The notes under the pieces were generated by a model, which saw nothing but the letters and a program-made list of their open reading frames with translations, made no database searches and had not been told where the DNA came from. The position numbers and the translations under genes were made by a program. This document shows positions 1 to 7,698 of a DNA stretch of 36,173 bases, piece after piece. Position 1 is the first letter of the stretch; each line of letters begins with the position of its first letter. Source of the stretch: Mycobacterium attenuatum (GTDB taxonomy: Bacteria; Actinomycetota; Actinomycetes; Mycobacteriales; Mycobacteriaceae); NCBI RefSeq assembly GCF_900566085.1, contig NZ_UPHT01000063.1:1-36173 (forward strand), read 5' to 3'.

Positions 1-212
1 TCATCACCGGCACCAAACCAGCACACGACACGAGATTGTCATCATCGAACACCGCCGACGAGGGCGCGAACCTGTGACACACTCTCACCGAAAGTGCCTT
101 TCTTGAGCTGGACGATTGTTGTCTGGAAACTCCAATCATCCCAGGTCAAAAGGCACTTTCCTCATCTCGACACCCGAAACGAACCCAATCCATCCGTGGA
201 TCGAGGCTTAGC
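1..212 (+). mobile_element. Probable 3' end of an insertion sequence inserted into a PPE gene
   Basis: An open frame enters from the window edge and stops with TGA at 75-77. Twelve bases later lies a 71-nt imperfect hairpin (90-160), as expected downstream of a transposase gene. PPE homology on the opposite strand stops abruptly near 212, so the foreign DNA ends about there. The 24 visible residues of the open frame are too few to assign a transposase family; IS1380-like is a guess from the look of the hairpin. Terminal inverted repeats and a target duplication cannot be seen because the other end lies outside the window. Confidence 0.4.
90..160 (+). terminator. Long stem-loop after the truncated upstream ORF
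   Basis: The arms are 90-118 and 133-160 around a 14-nt loop. The outer 12 bp (GAAAGTGCCTTT with its complement) pair perfectly and the inner part pairs with a few mismatches and a bulge. There is no strong U-tract. It sits just after the TGA at 75-77, so it may terminate that transcript or block read-through into the element. Confidence 0.5.
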
Positions 213-439
213 CATCCCAAATAAGACGTGGCCGCCTCGGCCATCGCCGCTGACGCCGCACCCTGCCACGACCAACCCGCGAGCCCCGAGGTCACCGACG
301 AAAATGCCGTTGTGGCCCAATCCAACTCGGCGGCCAAGCCCTCCCAGGCCGCCGCTGCTTCCGCCATCGGGGCCAGCCCAGCACCGACGTATAGCCGCGC
401 GGAATTGATCTCGGGCGGCAGTATCGCGAAATCGGTCAC
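146..439 (-). pseudogene. Truncated PPE family protein, N-terminal fragment
   Basis: A GTG start at 439 opens a typical PPE N-terminus: [17 protein letters not shown], then an alanine-rich helical segment with the W-x-G-type WQGAAS motif near residue 58. Recognisable PPE sequence lasts about 75 residues to SYLGWL. The last 20 or so residues are unrelated and lie in the DNA that also carries the hairpin. Intact PPE domains are about 180 residues, so over half the conserved domain and all of the C-terminal region are missing. Insertion of a mobile element is the simplest explanation. The product would lack the part of the PPE domain that contributes to PE pairing and ESX export. Confidence 0.75.
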
Positions 440-993
440 TGGGTCTTCATCGGAAACCGTAGCTGGCCAGCGCCGTGACGACCGACGCCGTCACAGCCAG
501 TCCTGCTCGTGTGTCTTGGGCTCCTGGGTTGGGGGCCGTTAATTGATCTAACGATTATTAATCAGGTTCGAGATGCCGGGCCGCGTTTGATGCAATGTGT
601 CAAGAATTCTCAGGGTCGCCGCAACTGGCCGCCTGCGGTACCGGTGTGGGTTCGATTGCACCCGTGCAGCATTGCACAACCGGGGAGGTCGCCGTCGGTG
701 ACTGAGGTCCGGTTTGTCGGGCGGCGGGTCGGCTGTCCACGATCAGGTTCCTGTGGTATCGGCATGGGTCCGCTGAGGAGGGTTCCTCGCGCGATGCTTG
801 GAGCTGAACCTGAGCTTGCCAAATGCCGGACGCTTCGGCATTGCCCGACTACATTTCGTATTGATGCACGCCGCTTCCGTTGCCTGTGCTCTGCGTCCTG
901 GCCGGAACGGCCTGGGATGTGCTCATGGAACCGAAGTCAGCGGGGTACTCCGGGCCGCGCTGAATAGCAGCAAGAGTGGGGAGAGGTCGGAAA
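440..993. other. Intergenic region, 554 bp, no supported gene
   Basis: This separates the PPE fragment from the divergent PE gene. Short open frames exist here but none has a recognisable product or convincing ribosome binding site. An AT-rich patch at 541-565 could be a promoter core. A perfect 7-bp stem with 7-nt loop lies at 822-842 (AATGCCG / CGGCATT). Nothing else stands out. Confidence 0.5.
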
Positions 994-2478
994 ATGTCGA
1001 ACGTGGTCGCGGTGCCTGAGATGTTGGCGACCGCAGCCACCGACGTGGCCGGAACCGCTTCGGCGATCAGCGCCGCCAACGCGGCTTCGGTGGATCTGAT
1101 AAGCAGCGTGTTGCCGGCGGCCGGCGACGAAGTGTCCACGGCCATCGCGAAACTACTCGGCGCATATGGCCAGGAATACCAAGTAGTGGCCGCGCAAGCC
1201 GCCGTGTTTCACGATCAGTTCGCCCAAGCACTGGCGGGTGCGAGCGGCGTTTACGCGCAAGCCGAGGCCGCCAACGCGACTCTGCTGTCCGGGCCGTCGA
1301 ACGCGCTCGAGGCGATCACCGCGCCGATCCGGACGCTGCTGGGTCAGACACCGGTCGGCGGCGACGGGGGGAGCGCGGGTACGCCGACTTCCATGGCACA
1401 GGTGGCCTCGGCGGACCCGCTCTACGCGCTGATCATGGGCGGTACCGGTATCCCGGATCCTGGTCCCGTCTACGTGTCGCGGGTCAACGCCGCCTACATC
1501 CAGCCCAGCTACCCGGGAGCCATCCCCCAACCGGTGTACACGCCCGAGCAGTTCTGGCCGTGGGGCAAACTGACGTTCGGCCAATCCGTTGCCGAGGGCG
1601 TCACGCTGCTCAACAATGCCATTAATACGACGCTGAGCGACCCGGCAAATAGTGCCGTCGTTTTCGGCTACTCGCAGAGCTCCACTGTGGCCACCAATGA
1701 AATCAGCGCTCTCATGGCGCTGGGCTCGCCGGATCAAGACCGGCTGTCCTTCATTCTGACAGCTAATCCCAATAACCCTAACGGCGGGATCCTCGCGCGC
1801 CTGCCAGGCTTCTACATTCCGATTTTAGATGTGCCGTTCAACGGTGCCACGCCGCCGAATACTCCCTATCCGACGACTATTTACACGGCCCAATACGACG
1901 GCATCGCCAATGCTCCGCAGTACCCGCTCAACGTCGTCTCGGACCTCAACGCATTCATGGGTTTGTTCTATATACACGGCCAATACCCCGATTTCACGTC
2001 CACACAGGTTGCTAATGCGGTACCGCTGCCGACGTCTCCCGGCTATACCGGCAACACCGAGTACTACATGATTCTGACGCAGAATCTGCCGCTGCTGCAG
2101 CCGATTCGCGATATCCCCTTTATCGGTCCCCCGATCGCCGATATATTCCAGCCTAATCTGCGGGTGCTCGTCGACATGGGCTACTCGTCCTACGGGCCCG
2201 GGCTCAGCTATGCCAACGTTCCCACGCCGGCCGGGCTATTTTCGGTGCCCAACCCCTTCACCATCATTCCCTACCTGGCACTGGGGACGGTGCAAGGACC
2301 CCAGGCCGCGTTGGTGGATATTGGATTGTTGCCGCAGTCCTATACGCCGAACGCCTACCCCTATCTTCCGTCCATCAATCCGGGAGTGAACTTCTTCCTT
2401 GGTCAACCCACGGTGACAGTGCTATCCGTGCTGGGTGGCGCGATCGGAGACGTGCTGGAGCTGATTCCGCCGGCCTGA
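994..2478 (+). CDS. PE family protein with C-terminal PE-PPE hydrolase domain
   Basis: The 494-residue protein begins MSNVVAVPEMLATAATDVAG, a classic PE domain over about residues 1-92. A short linker follows, then a PE-PPE domain, an alpha/beta serine hydrolase fold related to cutinases and lipases. The nucleophile motif GYSQS puts the likely catalytic serine at residue 227; IPDPG and the later NPNGGILARLPG and QYPLNVVSDLNAF segments are typical of the family. PE proteins are exported by type VII (ESX) secretion, so a cell-surface esterase or lipase role is likely. The ATG at 994 is preferred over the in-frame GTG at 976 because GGGAGAGG lies about 8 bases upstream. The substrate is unknown. 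The 3' end overlaps the decayed stress-protein gene on the other strand. Confidence 0.85.
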   Translation: MSNVVAVPEMLATAATDVAGTASAISAANAASVDLISSVLPAAGDEVSTAIAKLLGAYGQEYQVVAAQAAVFHDQFAQALAGASGVYAQAEAANATLLSGPSNALEAITAPIRTLLGQTPVGGDGGSAGTPTSMAQVASADPLYALIMGGTGIPDPGPVYVSRVNAAYIQPSYPGAIPQPVYTPEQFWPWGKLTFGQSVAEGVTLLNNAINTTLSDPANSAVVFGYSQSSTVATNEISALMALGSPDQDRLSFILTANPNNPNGGILARLPGFYIPILDVPFNGATPPNTPYPTTIYTAQYDGIANAPQYPLNVVSDLNAFMGLFYIHGQYPDFTSTQVANAVPLPTSPGYTGNTEYYMILTQNLPLLQPIRDIPFIGPPIADIFQPNLRVLVDMGYSSYGPGLSYANVPTPAGLFSVPNPFTIIPYLALGTVQGPQAALVDIGLLPQSYTPNAYPYLPSINPGVNFFLGQPTVTVLSVLGGAIGDVLELIPPA

Positions 2479-3387
2479 ATTGACCAACCGACTGCAGGCC
2501 GGTGACTCACGTGCCACGATCACCGGTACCTGTGCCATCTGCGCGACCGCTTCACCGACCGACCCCACCGACATTCCGGCGAATCCGCCACGGCCGCGGC
2601 TGCCGACCACCACCAATTGGGCCTGGCCGGACTTGTCGACGAGCTGGCGCGCCGGCTGATCCTGCACGGCAATCCGGGTTACCGCCACATCGGGATACTG
2701 TTCCTGCCAGCCCGCCAAGCGTTCGGCCAGCACCTGCTCTGCCATCGATTATGTTGCCGGCCAACCGATTCCGGGCCATTCCGAGACGTCGATGTCGCTC
2801 CAGGCATGCGGACCCACCAACCCGACGCGCCGGCGCGAGGCCTCATCGAACGCCAACGCGGTCGCCAGTTCCGAGGCCGACGAGCCGTCGATGCCCACCA
2901 GCACCGGTGCCTGACCGCGCTGCGCCGCCGACGGGTCGTCGTCGGCAACGATCGCGACCGGACAGTGTGCATAGCGGAGCACGGCCGAACTGACCGAGCC
3001 GCGCAGCCGGGCAGGCCATCGTCCGCTGCCCAGGCAACCCGTGACCACCATTTCTGCGTCTTTGGACAAGTCGACCAGCGCCGGAACGGCTGGCGACCCC
3101 AAGATCTCGGTGTGGACGCCGGCAGGACCGCCACCCTGAGCGGCCTCGTTGACCATTTTGAGCGCCTCGTCGACCAGTCGGCCTCCCCGATCCTGCTGCC
3201 AGCGCGCCAGGCCCGCCGGCATCGGCATCTTCAGCCGGCTCGACACTTCGGGCGACACGGCATGCACGAGTGTCAGTGGGATGTTTCACAACTCGGCATC
3301 GCGTGCCGCCCACTGCACCGCCAGCCGGGCGGCGCGTGACTCGTCGATGCCCACGACGATTCCCACCAGTGCGTTGCGCGATGACAT
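2422..3387 (-). pseudogene. Universal stress protein (Rv2623/TB31.7-like), inactivated by two in-frame stops
   Basis: One continuous minus-strand frame from the ATG at 3387 encodes a two-domain universal stress protein of about 295 residues. It is broken by TGA at 3288-3286 (codon 34, between WAARDAEL and NIPLTLVHAV) and by TAA at 2751-2749 (between GWPAT and SMAEQVL). The frame is otherwise kept across both stops, so these look like point mutations, plausibly CGA to TGA and GAA to TAA. Both domains retain ATP-binding type glycine motifs, for example VVGSRGRGG followed by GSVGE in the second. The normal stop after VARES (near 2503) is also gone, and the frame runs on into the convergent PE gene. 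In M. tuberculosis Rv2623 is a DosR-regulated ATP-binding protein tied to dormancy and growth control. The decay appears recent. Confidence 0.85.
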
Positions 3388-3441
3388 GGCCCGACGCTAT
3401 CGGCGACCGCCCGGCCGGGTCAGGGCCGTTTGTCACCAGGG

Positions 3442-3461
3442 TGCGGGCATAAGTCCCGGAC
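3442..3461 (-). promoter_or_regulatory. DosR (DevR)-like box upstream of the stress-protein pseudogene
   Basis: Read on the minus strand, the site has CCGGGACT, a TA centre and then TGCCCGCA. The left half matches the DosR consensus (TTSGGGACTWWAGTCCCSAA) well; the right half is degenerate but keeps G-x-CC. It lies about 55 bases upstream of the ATG at 3387, a sensible activator position, and is free of coding sequence. Assignment rests on motif similarity and on the known DosR control of Rv2623. Confidence 0.55.
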
Positions 3462-3470
3462 TGTCAGCGA

Positions 3471-4304
3471 TCAGATGCTCGATGCGGCGGGTTTGGAGGC
3501 GATGATCGCCACGGCGGCCAACCGCTCCCGATGCTTGCGGAAAGTGTTGCGCATCATCAGCACTCGCTTACGCGCGGCCGGCTGGGTGAGCACGTTCTTG
3601 GCAAAGCGCAGTGCACCGAACAGGCCTTCGTCGGCGATCAGCCGTCGCGGCTGCAACAGTGCCATCGGGGCGGTCGCGACGTGTTCGACGACCAGGCCGT
3701 GTCCGGCCAGCAGCTGCGACCATTCCGCGACGGTGAGCGGTCGGGCGTTGACCTTGATCGCCCGTGCCAGCGACTGCCTGACTTCGGTGCTGATGTCCTC
3801 GGGTACGTCGTCGGGCGTCAGGGCGAGCTCGTGTATGGCGTAGCGTCCGCGCGGGCGCAGCACCCGCGCCGCTTCGGCGACGATCGCGTGCTTGGCCGCG
3901 TCTCCCTGCATGGTCAACATCGCTTCGCCGATCACCACATCGACGCTGGCATCGGGTAATCCGGTATCGGCTGCGTCGGTGACTCGCACGTCGCCGCGGC
4001 TGCCGTGATCGTGCAGCACCCCGCGAACCAGGTTGGCAGCATCCGGGTCACCCTCCGCGCCGACGTACGACCGCGGGTGACGGACCAGGATTTCGGCGGC
4101 GGTACGGCCCAGCCCCGGCGCCAGTTCGAGCACGTCGGCGTCTCCGACGTCGGCGCGGGCCAGCAGCGTCCGCGTCAACTCCACGCCGCCGGGCCGGAGC
4201 ACCCGCTTACCCAGCCGGGCCAGCAGCCAGTGCCCCTGCAGGTGATCCTCGTCGCGATTCGACTGCGGCAGGGGCCGCTCGCATCCTCCTGCTGCGTCCG
4301 CCAT
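3471..4304 (-). CDS. SAM-dependent methyltransferase (Rv2622-like)
   Basis: The 277-residue protein has a class I methyltransferase fold. Motif I is VLELAPGLG (residues 58-66). After it come an acidic strand end (GAEGDPDAA), VDVVIGEAML (motif IV region) and EAARVLRPRGRYAIHEL, the usual motif V/VI. The acceptor cannot be predicted; small-molecule or lipid methylation is plausible. The ATG overlaps the upstream gene's stop as TGATG, indicating translational coupling with the DUF2249-cupin gene. The frame is open much further upstream, but that part is out-of-frame shadow of the neighbouring gene. M. tuberculosis has an equivalent gene beside Rv2623 in the same relative orientation. Confidence 0.8.
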   Translation of the reverse strand: MADAAGGCERPLPQSNRDEDHLQGHWLLARLGKRVLRPGGVELTRTLLARADVGDADVLELAPGLGRTAAEILVRHPRSYVGAEGDPDAANLVRGVLHDHGSRGDVRVTDAADTGLPDASVDVVIGEAMLTMQGDAAKHAIVAEAARVLRPRGRYAIHELALTPDDVPEDISTEVRQSLARAIKVNARPLTVAEWSQLLAGHGLVVEHVATAPMALLQPRRLIADEGLFGALRFAKNVLTQPAARKRVLMMRNTFRKHRERLAAVAIIASKPAASSI

Positions 4305-4900
4305 CAACTGCCCTGGGGGGCGACCGGTTCCAACGCCAGCGCCTGGCGCCGCCGATGCACGGTGAGATATCGCAAGCCCTCGGGACCGGCAGTGAACTGC
4401 CGGCGCGAGCGGCGTGGCAGCCACAGCAGTGCGCCCGGGTGCAGGTTGATGATGCCCTCCTCGGTGGTCAGCCGGCCGCTGCCGGACAGCACGTGGATCA
4501 AGACGTCGAGATCGGGTCCAGTATGCATGCCGATTCCGCCGCCGGGCGGGACGGCGACGATGTTGGCGTCCAGATCGCGGTCCCGGACTTCCAATGTCCA
4601 CGCTGCGCCGGTGACGCCGGGGGGTACGGCAGTGTCGTTGGTGTCGGCCAGGATCCGGGGCAGCGGCGTGGTGGTCAGCTTGCTGATCCGTATACGCCAC
4701 ACCTCGGGGCCCTTTTCGACGTATTCCCACCCGTAGCCGCCGGGGTGTTCGGTGTCGAACTCGGCGCGCAGGTGTTTGGGGTCGTGGTTGTTGACCAAAA
4801 CGAACGACCCGCCGGTGGGCAGCGCGGCGTAGCTGGCGAAAATCGCTGGATGCTTGTCCGGTTTACGTAGTCGGCGTACGTCAAGTTCATTGTCGGGCAT
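4304..4900 (-). CDS. DUF2249 and cupin domain protein
   Basis: The 198-residue protein has two parts. Residues about 10-75 match DUF2249: LDVR, then ALPTGGSFVLVNNHDPKHL and GWEYVEKGPEVWRIRISK. Residues about 100-190 are a cupin barrel: PPGGGIGMHTGPDLDVLIHV supplies the first metal-binding motif region and the barrel closes with GALLWLPRRSRRQF. DUF2249 domains often accompany hemerythrins and nitrogen-oxide or iron-sulfur genes, so a redox-sensing or metal-linked role is possible but unproven. It is first gene of a two-gene operon with the methyltransferase and is divergent from fdxA across a 54-bp gap. A GAGGCGGG ribosome binding site precedes the ATG at 4900. From memory M. tuberculosis lacks this gene at this position. 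Confidence 0.75.
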   Translation of the reverse strand: MPDNELDVRRLRKPDKHPAIFASYAALPTGGSFVLVNNHDPKHLRAEFDTEHPGGYGWEYVEKGPEVWRIRISKLTTTPLPRILADTNDTAVPPGVTGAAWTLEVRDRDLDANIVAVPPGGGIGMHTGPDLDVLIHVLSGSGRLTTEEGIINLHPGALLWLPRRSRRQFTAGPEGLRYLTVHRRRQALALEPVAPQGS

Positions 4901-4917
4901 AGGGTTTCCCGCCTCAG

Positions 4918-4947
4918 ATAGTTTTTACAAGTGTATTTGTGTAAACT
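4918..4947. promoter_or_regulatory. Divergent promoter and palindromic operator between DUF2249-cupin and fdxA
   Basis: On the minus strand the spacer has TTTACA (4945-4940), 16 bases, then AACTAT (4923-4918), a plausible promoter for the cupin gene. On the plus strand TAAACT at 4942-4947 lies 7 bases before the fdxA ATG, suggesting a leaderless fdxA transcript. Both overlap an imperfect inverted repeat: arms GTTTACACAA and TTGTAAAAAC with a 6-base centre, 8 of 10 positions symmetric. The nearby HTH regulator is the obvious candidate to bind it. Confidence 0.5.
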
Positions 4948-4954
4948 TTAGCGC

Positions 4955-5311
4955 ATGACATACGTGATCGGAAAGCCGTGCATCGACGTGATGGATCGCG
5001 CCTGTGTTGAGGAGTGCCCGGTCGATTGCATTTACGAGGGCGGCCGGGCGCTCTACATCCACCCGGACGAATGTGTGGACTGCGGCGCCTGCGAGCCGGT
5101 ATGTCCGGTAGAGGCCATTTACTACCAAGACGACCTGCCGGCCGAGCTGCAACGCTACCGCGCCGACAATGCGGCGTTCTTCGCCCAGACCCTGCCGGGT
5201 CGCGGCGAACCGCTGGGTTCGCCCGGGGGAGCTGCCAAGATTGGGCCTCTGGGGGTTGATACGCCTCTGGTGGCCGCCGAGCCAAGAGCCGACGATTCCG
5301 GAGGTGAGTGA
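4955..5311 (+). CDS. fdxA: 7Fe ferredoxin FdxA
   Basis: This 118-residue electron carrier is a mycobacterial-type 7Fe ferredoxin. By family convention Cys9, Cys17 and Cys50 bind the 3Fe-4S cluster and Cys21, Cys40, Cys43 and Cys46 bind the 4Fe-4S cluster; Cys25 is the usual extra cysteine. The motifs VEECPVDCIYEG and CVDCGACEPVCPVEAI are unmistakable. The C-terminal 50 residues form the long tail usual in actinobacterial members. The start is fixed by MTYVIGKPCID, the family's standard N-terminus. The 3' end overlaps the following regulator gene by 8 bases. Ferredoxins of this kind feed cytochromes P450 and other reductases; in M. tuberculosis fdxA lies elsewhere and responds to hypoxia. Its partner here is not evident. 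Confidence 0.92.
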   Translation: MTYVIGKPCIDVMDRACVEECPVDCIYEGGRALYIHPDECVDCGACEPVCPVEAIYYQDDLPAELQRYRADNAAFFAQTLPGRGEPLGSPGGAAKIGPLGVDTPLVAAEPRADDSGGE

Positions 5312-5969
5312 TATCGCCAGATCAGTCCAGGAGCCGACGGGGCGCCGTCGCGCGGTGCTGCGGGTATTGCGGGCATCACGCGTCCCGATGAGCATCGTTG
5401 CGATTGCCGACGCGCTGGAAGTGCATCCGAATACCGTCCGGTTCCACCTCGATGCCCTGGTCGCCGACGGCCAGGTGCAGCGCGTCGAGTCCGGCCCGCG
5501 CGGCCCGGGACGGCCGCCGCAGATGTTCTCCGCAGTCCGGCAAATGGACCGTGGCGGCGCGCGGCACTATCGGCTGCTCGCCGAGATCCTTTCCAACGGC
5601 CTTGCCGCCGAACCTGATTCACACGCGAAGGCGCTGGCCGCCGGACGCGCCTGGGGCCAGCGGCTGGAAGCACCGACAACCGACAGCAACGCCGAGGGGT
5701 CGATCGAGCACCTGGTGGGAGTGCTCGACCAGCTGGGGTTCGCCCCGGAGCGACGGGTGTCGGACGGGCAGCAACAGCTGGGCCTGCGCCACTGCCCGTT
5801 TCTGGAGGTCGCCGAAACGCGATCTAGCGTCGTCTGTCCGATCCACCTCGGGCTCATGCAAGGCGCTCTGGAAACATGGGCGGCGCCAGTCAGCGTGGAG
5901 CGGCTCGACGCGTTCGCCGAACCGGACCTGTGTCTGGCCCACCTCTCGCTGAAAGGAGCCGCCAGGTGA
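5304..5969 (+). CDS. HTH transcriptional regulator, COG2345 type (Rv2621c-like)
   Basis: The 221-residue protein has an N-terminal winged helix-turn-helix (about residues 14-75): RRRAVLRVLRASRVPMSIVA, then ALEVHPNTVRFHLDALVADG as the recognition region, and a PRGPGRPP wing. The C-terminal half carries Cys164 (HCPF), Cys178 (VCPIH) and Cys210 (DLCLAH), a spacing that suggests an iron-sulfur cluster or another metal, as in SufR-like relatives. The GTG at 5304 overlaps the end of fdxA. Later starts would cut into the DNA-binding helix. The gene's stop overlaps the next start (GTGA), so fdxA, this regulator and the membrane protein form one coupled operon. It probably regulates its own operon through the palindrome upstream of fdxA; that is inference. 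Confidence 0.8.
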   Translation: MSDIARSVQEPTGRRRAVLRVLRASRVPMSIVAIADALEVHPNTVRFHLDALVADGQVQRVESGPRGPGRPPQMFSAVRQMDRGGARHYRLLAEILSNGLAAEPDSHAKALAAGRAWGQRLEAPTTDSNAEGSIEHLVGVLDQLGFAPERRVSDGQQQLGLRHCPFLEVAETRSSVVCPIHLGLMQGALETWAAPVSVERLDAFAEPDLCLAHLSLKGAAR

Positions 5970-6391
5970 GCACCGGGCCGGCGATCGAGGTTGCCATTAC
6001 CTTCGTGTGGCTCGGCATGGTGCTGGCCATCTCGTTTGTGGAAGCTCCGCTGAAGTTCCGCGCGCCCAATGTCACGCTGCAGATCGGCCTCGGTATCGGC
6101 CGCCTGGTCTTTCGCGCGCTCAACACCATCGAGGTGGGATTCGCGCTGGTCCTGCTGGCGCTGGTCGTGGCCGGGCCCACGCCGGTGCGCGTCAGTGCGG
6201 CGCTCGGAGTCGCGCTGGCCGCGCTGGCCCTGCAGGTGATCGCGGTCCGTCCCCGGCTGGCCCGCCGTTCCGACCAGGTCCTGGCGGGGCAGGAAGGGCC
6301 TCGGTCCCGGGCACACTACGTGTACGTGGGTTTTGAGGTGGTCAAGGTCGTTGCCCTGGTGGTGGCAGGGATACTCCTACTGAACGGCTGA
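5966..6391 (+). CDS. Small four-helix membrane protein (Rv2620c-like)
   Basis: The 141-residue protein has four predicted membrane segments at about residues 6-25, 53-70, 76-95 and 118-139. A conserved-looking first helix carries FVEAPLKFRAP, which recalls small DUF4149/TMEM205-like proteins, though I cannot confirm the family. The GTG start overlaps the regulator's TGA by two bases (GTGA). It is followed closely by the cupin gene. There are no obvious catalytic residues. A role as the membrane partner of the cupin and regulator is only a guess from the conserved order (Rv2621c-Rv2620c-Rv2619c in M. tuberculosis). Confidence 0.7.
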   Translation: MSTGPAIEVAITFVWLGMVLAISFVEAPLKFRAPNVTLQIGLGIGRLVFRALNTIEVGFALVLLALVVAGPTPVRVSAALGVALAALALQVIAVRPRLARRSDQVLAGQEGPRSRAHYVYVGFEVVKVVALVVAGILLLNG

Positions 6392-6403
6392 AAGGACTCA
6401 TCG

Positions 6404-6748
6404 ATGGAATCCATCTCGCTGACCGAGCTGGCGGCCGAAAAGCTGGCCGAGGCCAAGCAGTCCCACAGCGGACGGGCGGCGCACACCATCCACGGCGGGC
6501 ACACCCACGAACTGCGGCAAACCGTGCTGGCGCTGCTTGCCGACCACGACCTGTCCGAACACGACAGCCCGGGGGAGGCGACGCTGCAGGTGCTGCAGGG
6601 CCACGTGCGCCTCACCGCCGCCGACGACACCTGGGACGGCAAAACCGGCGACTACGTCGCGATTCCGCGGACCCGGCACGCCCTGCACGCGGTGCAGGAT
6701 TCGGTGGTCATGCTGACCGTGCTGAAAGACCAGCCCGGCGCGCACTAA
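6404..6748 (+). CDS. Single-domain cupin protein (Rv2619c-like)
   Basis: The 114-residue protein is a small cupin. After a helical lead (ISLTELAAEKLAEAKQ) come strands with GRAAHTIHGGHTHELRQT, an acidic turn (DHDLSEHDSPGEA) and the second barrel motif GKTGDYVAIPRTRHALHAV. Histidines at 30, 33, 35 and 92 could hold a metal, though the classic first cupin motif is imperfect. An AAAGGA ribosome binding site lies about 8 bases before the ATG. Two bases separate its stop from the GTG of the nitronate monooxygenase, so the two are probably co-transcribed. The substrate is unknown. Confidence 0.75.
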   Translation: MESISLTELAAEKLAEAKQSHSGRAAHTIHGGHTHELRQTVLALLADHDLSEHDSPGEATLQVLQGHVRLTAADDTWDGKTGDYVAIPRTRHALHAVQDSVVMLTVLKDQPGAH

Positions 6749-6750
6749 GC

Positions 6751-7698
6751 GTGCTTTCCACACCCTGGTCGCGGGGCTTCGGCCTGCAGGTGCCGATCGT
6801 CAACGCACCCATGGGCGGAGTTGCCGGCGGTCGACTCGCCGCCGCGGTCACCGCGGCTGGCGGCCTGGGCATGATCGGCATGGGCAGCACGGCGACCCGG
6901 GCTTCGCTGGCCGAACAGCTGCGGCAGGTGGCCGGCAGGTTCGGGATCGGCCTGGTGGACTGGGTCATGCGACGTGAGGTTGGCCTGCTCGAGGACGCCC
7001 TGGCCGCAGAGCCCGTATTGTTATCGGTCAGCTTCGGCACCGACTGGTCCTGGGTGGTCAAGGCGCGCGATGCCGGAATCGCCACGGCCACACAGGTTTA
7101 CGACGGCGCAGGGGCTCGTCGGGCGGTCGACGCGGGGGTGGACATCGTGGTCGCGCGCGGGGCCGAGGGGGGCGGTCACGGCGAGGTACGGCTGGGCACG
7201 CTGCCGTTGCTGGACGCCGTCCTAGAAGCCGTGTCCGTGCCGGTGCTGGCCGGCGGTGGCGTCGCCTCGGCCCGGAGCCTGGCCGCGGTGCTGGCTGCCG
7301 GTGCCGGCGGGGCCTGGGTGGGCACCCGTCTGGCGGCGTGCCCCGAGGCGCTGACCGGTGAGAGCACCCGCCGGGCGCTGATCGCGGCCCGGGGAACCGA
7401 AACCCGGGTCACCCGGGTTTTCGACGTGGCCGCCGGCCTGGCCTGGCCCCGGCGCTACCCGTCGCGGGTACTGTCCAACGACTTCGTCGAGCGCTGGACG
7501 GAGCGGGAGAACGAGCTGGCGGCTGACCCGGCTGCCCGCCGTGAGCTGACCGCCGCGATTGCCGCCGAAGACCTGCGAGTGGCTCCAGTCGACGCGGGGC
7601 AGGGCGTCGGGATGATCGGTGACGACGCGTCCGCGGGTGAGGTCATTGCGAACATGTGCTCGGGTGCCCGAAGTTTGCTAACCCGCTGGGGGGCATGA
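6751..7698 (+). CDS. Nitronate monooxygenase (2-nitropropane dioxygenase family)
   Basis: The 315-residue TIM-barrel flavoprotein has the family's FMN-binding features: PIVNAPMGGVAGG near the N-terminus (residues 15-27), ARGAEGGGHG (135-144) with the conserved glycine run and His143, and VPVLAGGGVAS followed by GAGGAWVGTRL. These enzymes oxidise alkyl nitronates such as propionate-3-nitronate, or act as flavin-dependent enoyl reductase relatives. The GTG at 6751 directly follows the cupin stop. The 3' end overlaps the convergent regulator gene by 21 bases. I recall no counterpart between Rv2619c and Rv2618, so this may be an insertion or a loss in M. tuberculosis. The exact substrate cannot be inferred. 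Confidence 0.85.
   Translation: MLSTPWSRGFGLQVPIVNAPMGGVAGGRLAAAVTAAGGLGMIGMGSTATRASLAEQLRQVAGRFGIGLVDWVMRREVGLLEDALAAEPVLLSVSFGTDWSWVVKARDAGIATATQVYDGAGARRAVDAGVDIVVARGAEGGGHGEVRLGTLPLLDAVLEAVSVPVLAGGGVASARSLAAVLAAGAGGAWVGTRLAACPEALTGESTRRALIAARGTETRVTRVFDVAAGLAWPRRYPSRVLSNDFVERWTERENELAADPAARRELTAAIAAEDLRVAPVDAGQGVGMIGDDASAGEVIANMCSGARSLLTRWGA

Noticed and set aside
509..967. 152-codon frame between the PPE fragment and the PE gene
   Set aside because: Its residue make-up is arginine-, proline- and cysteine-heavy as in random high-GC frames, and no family is recognisable.
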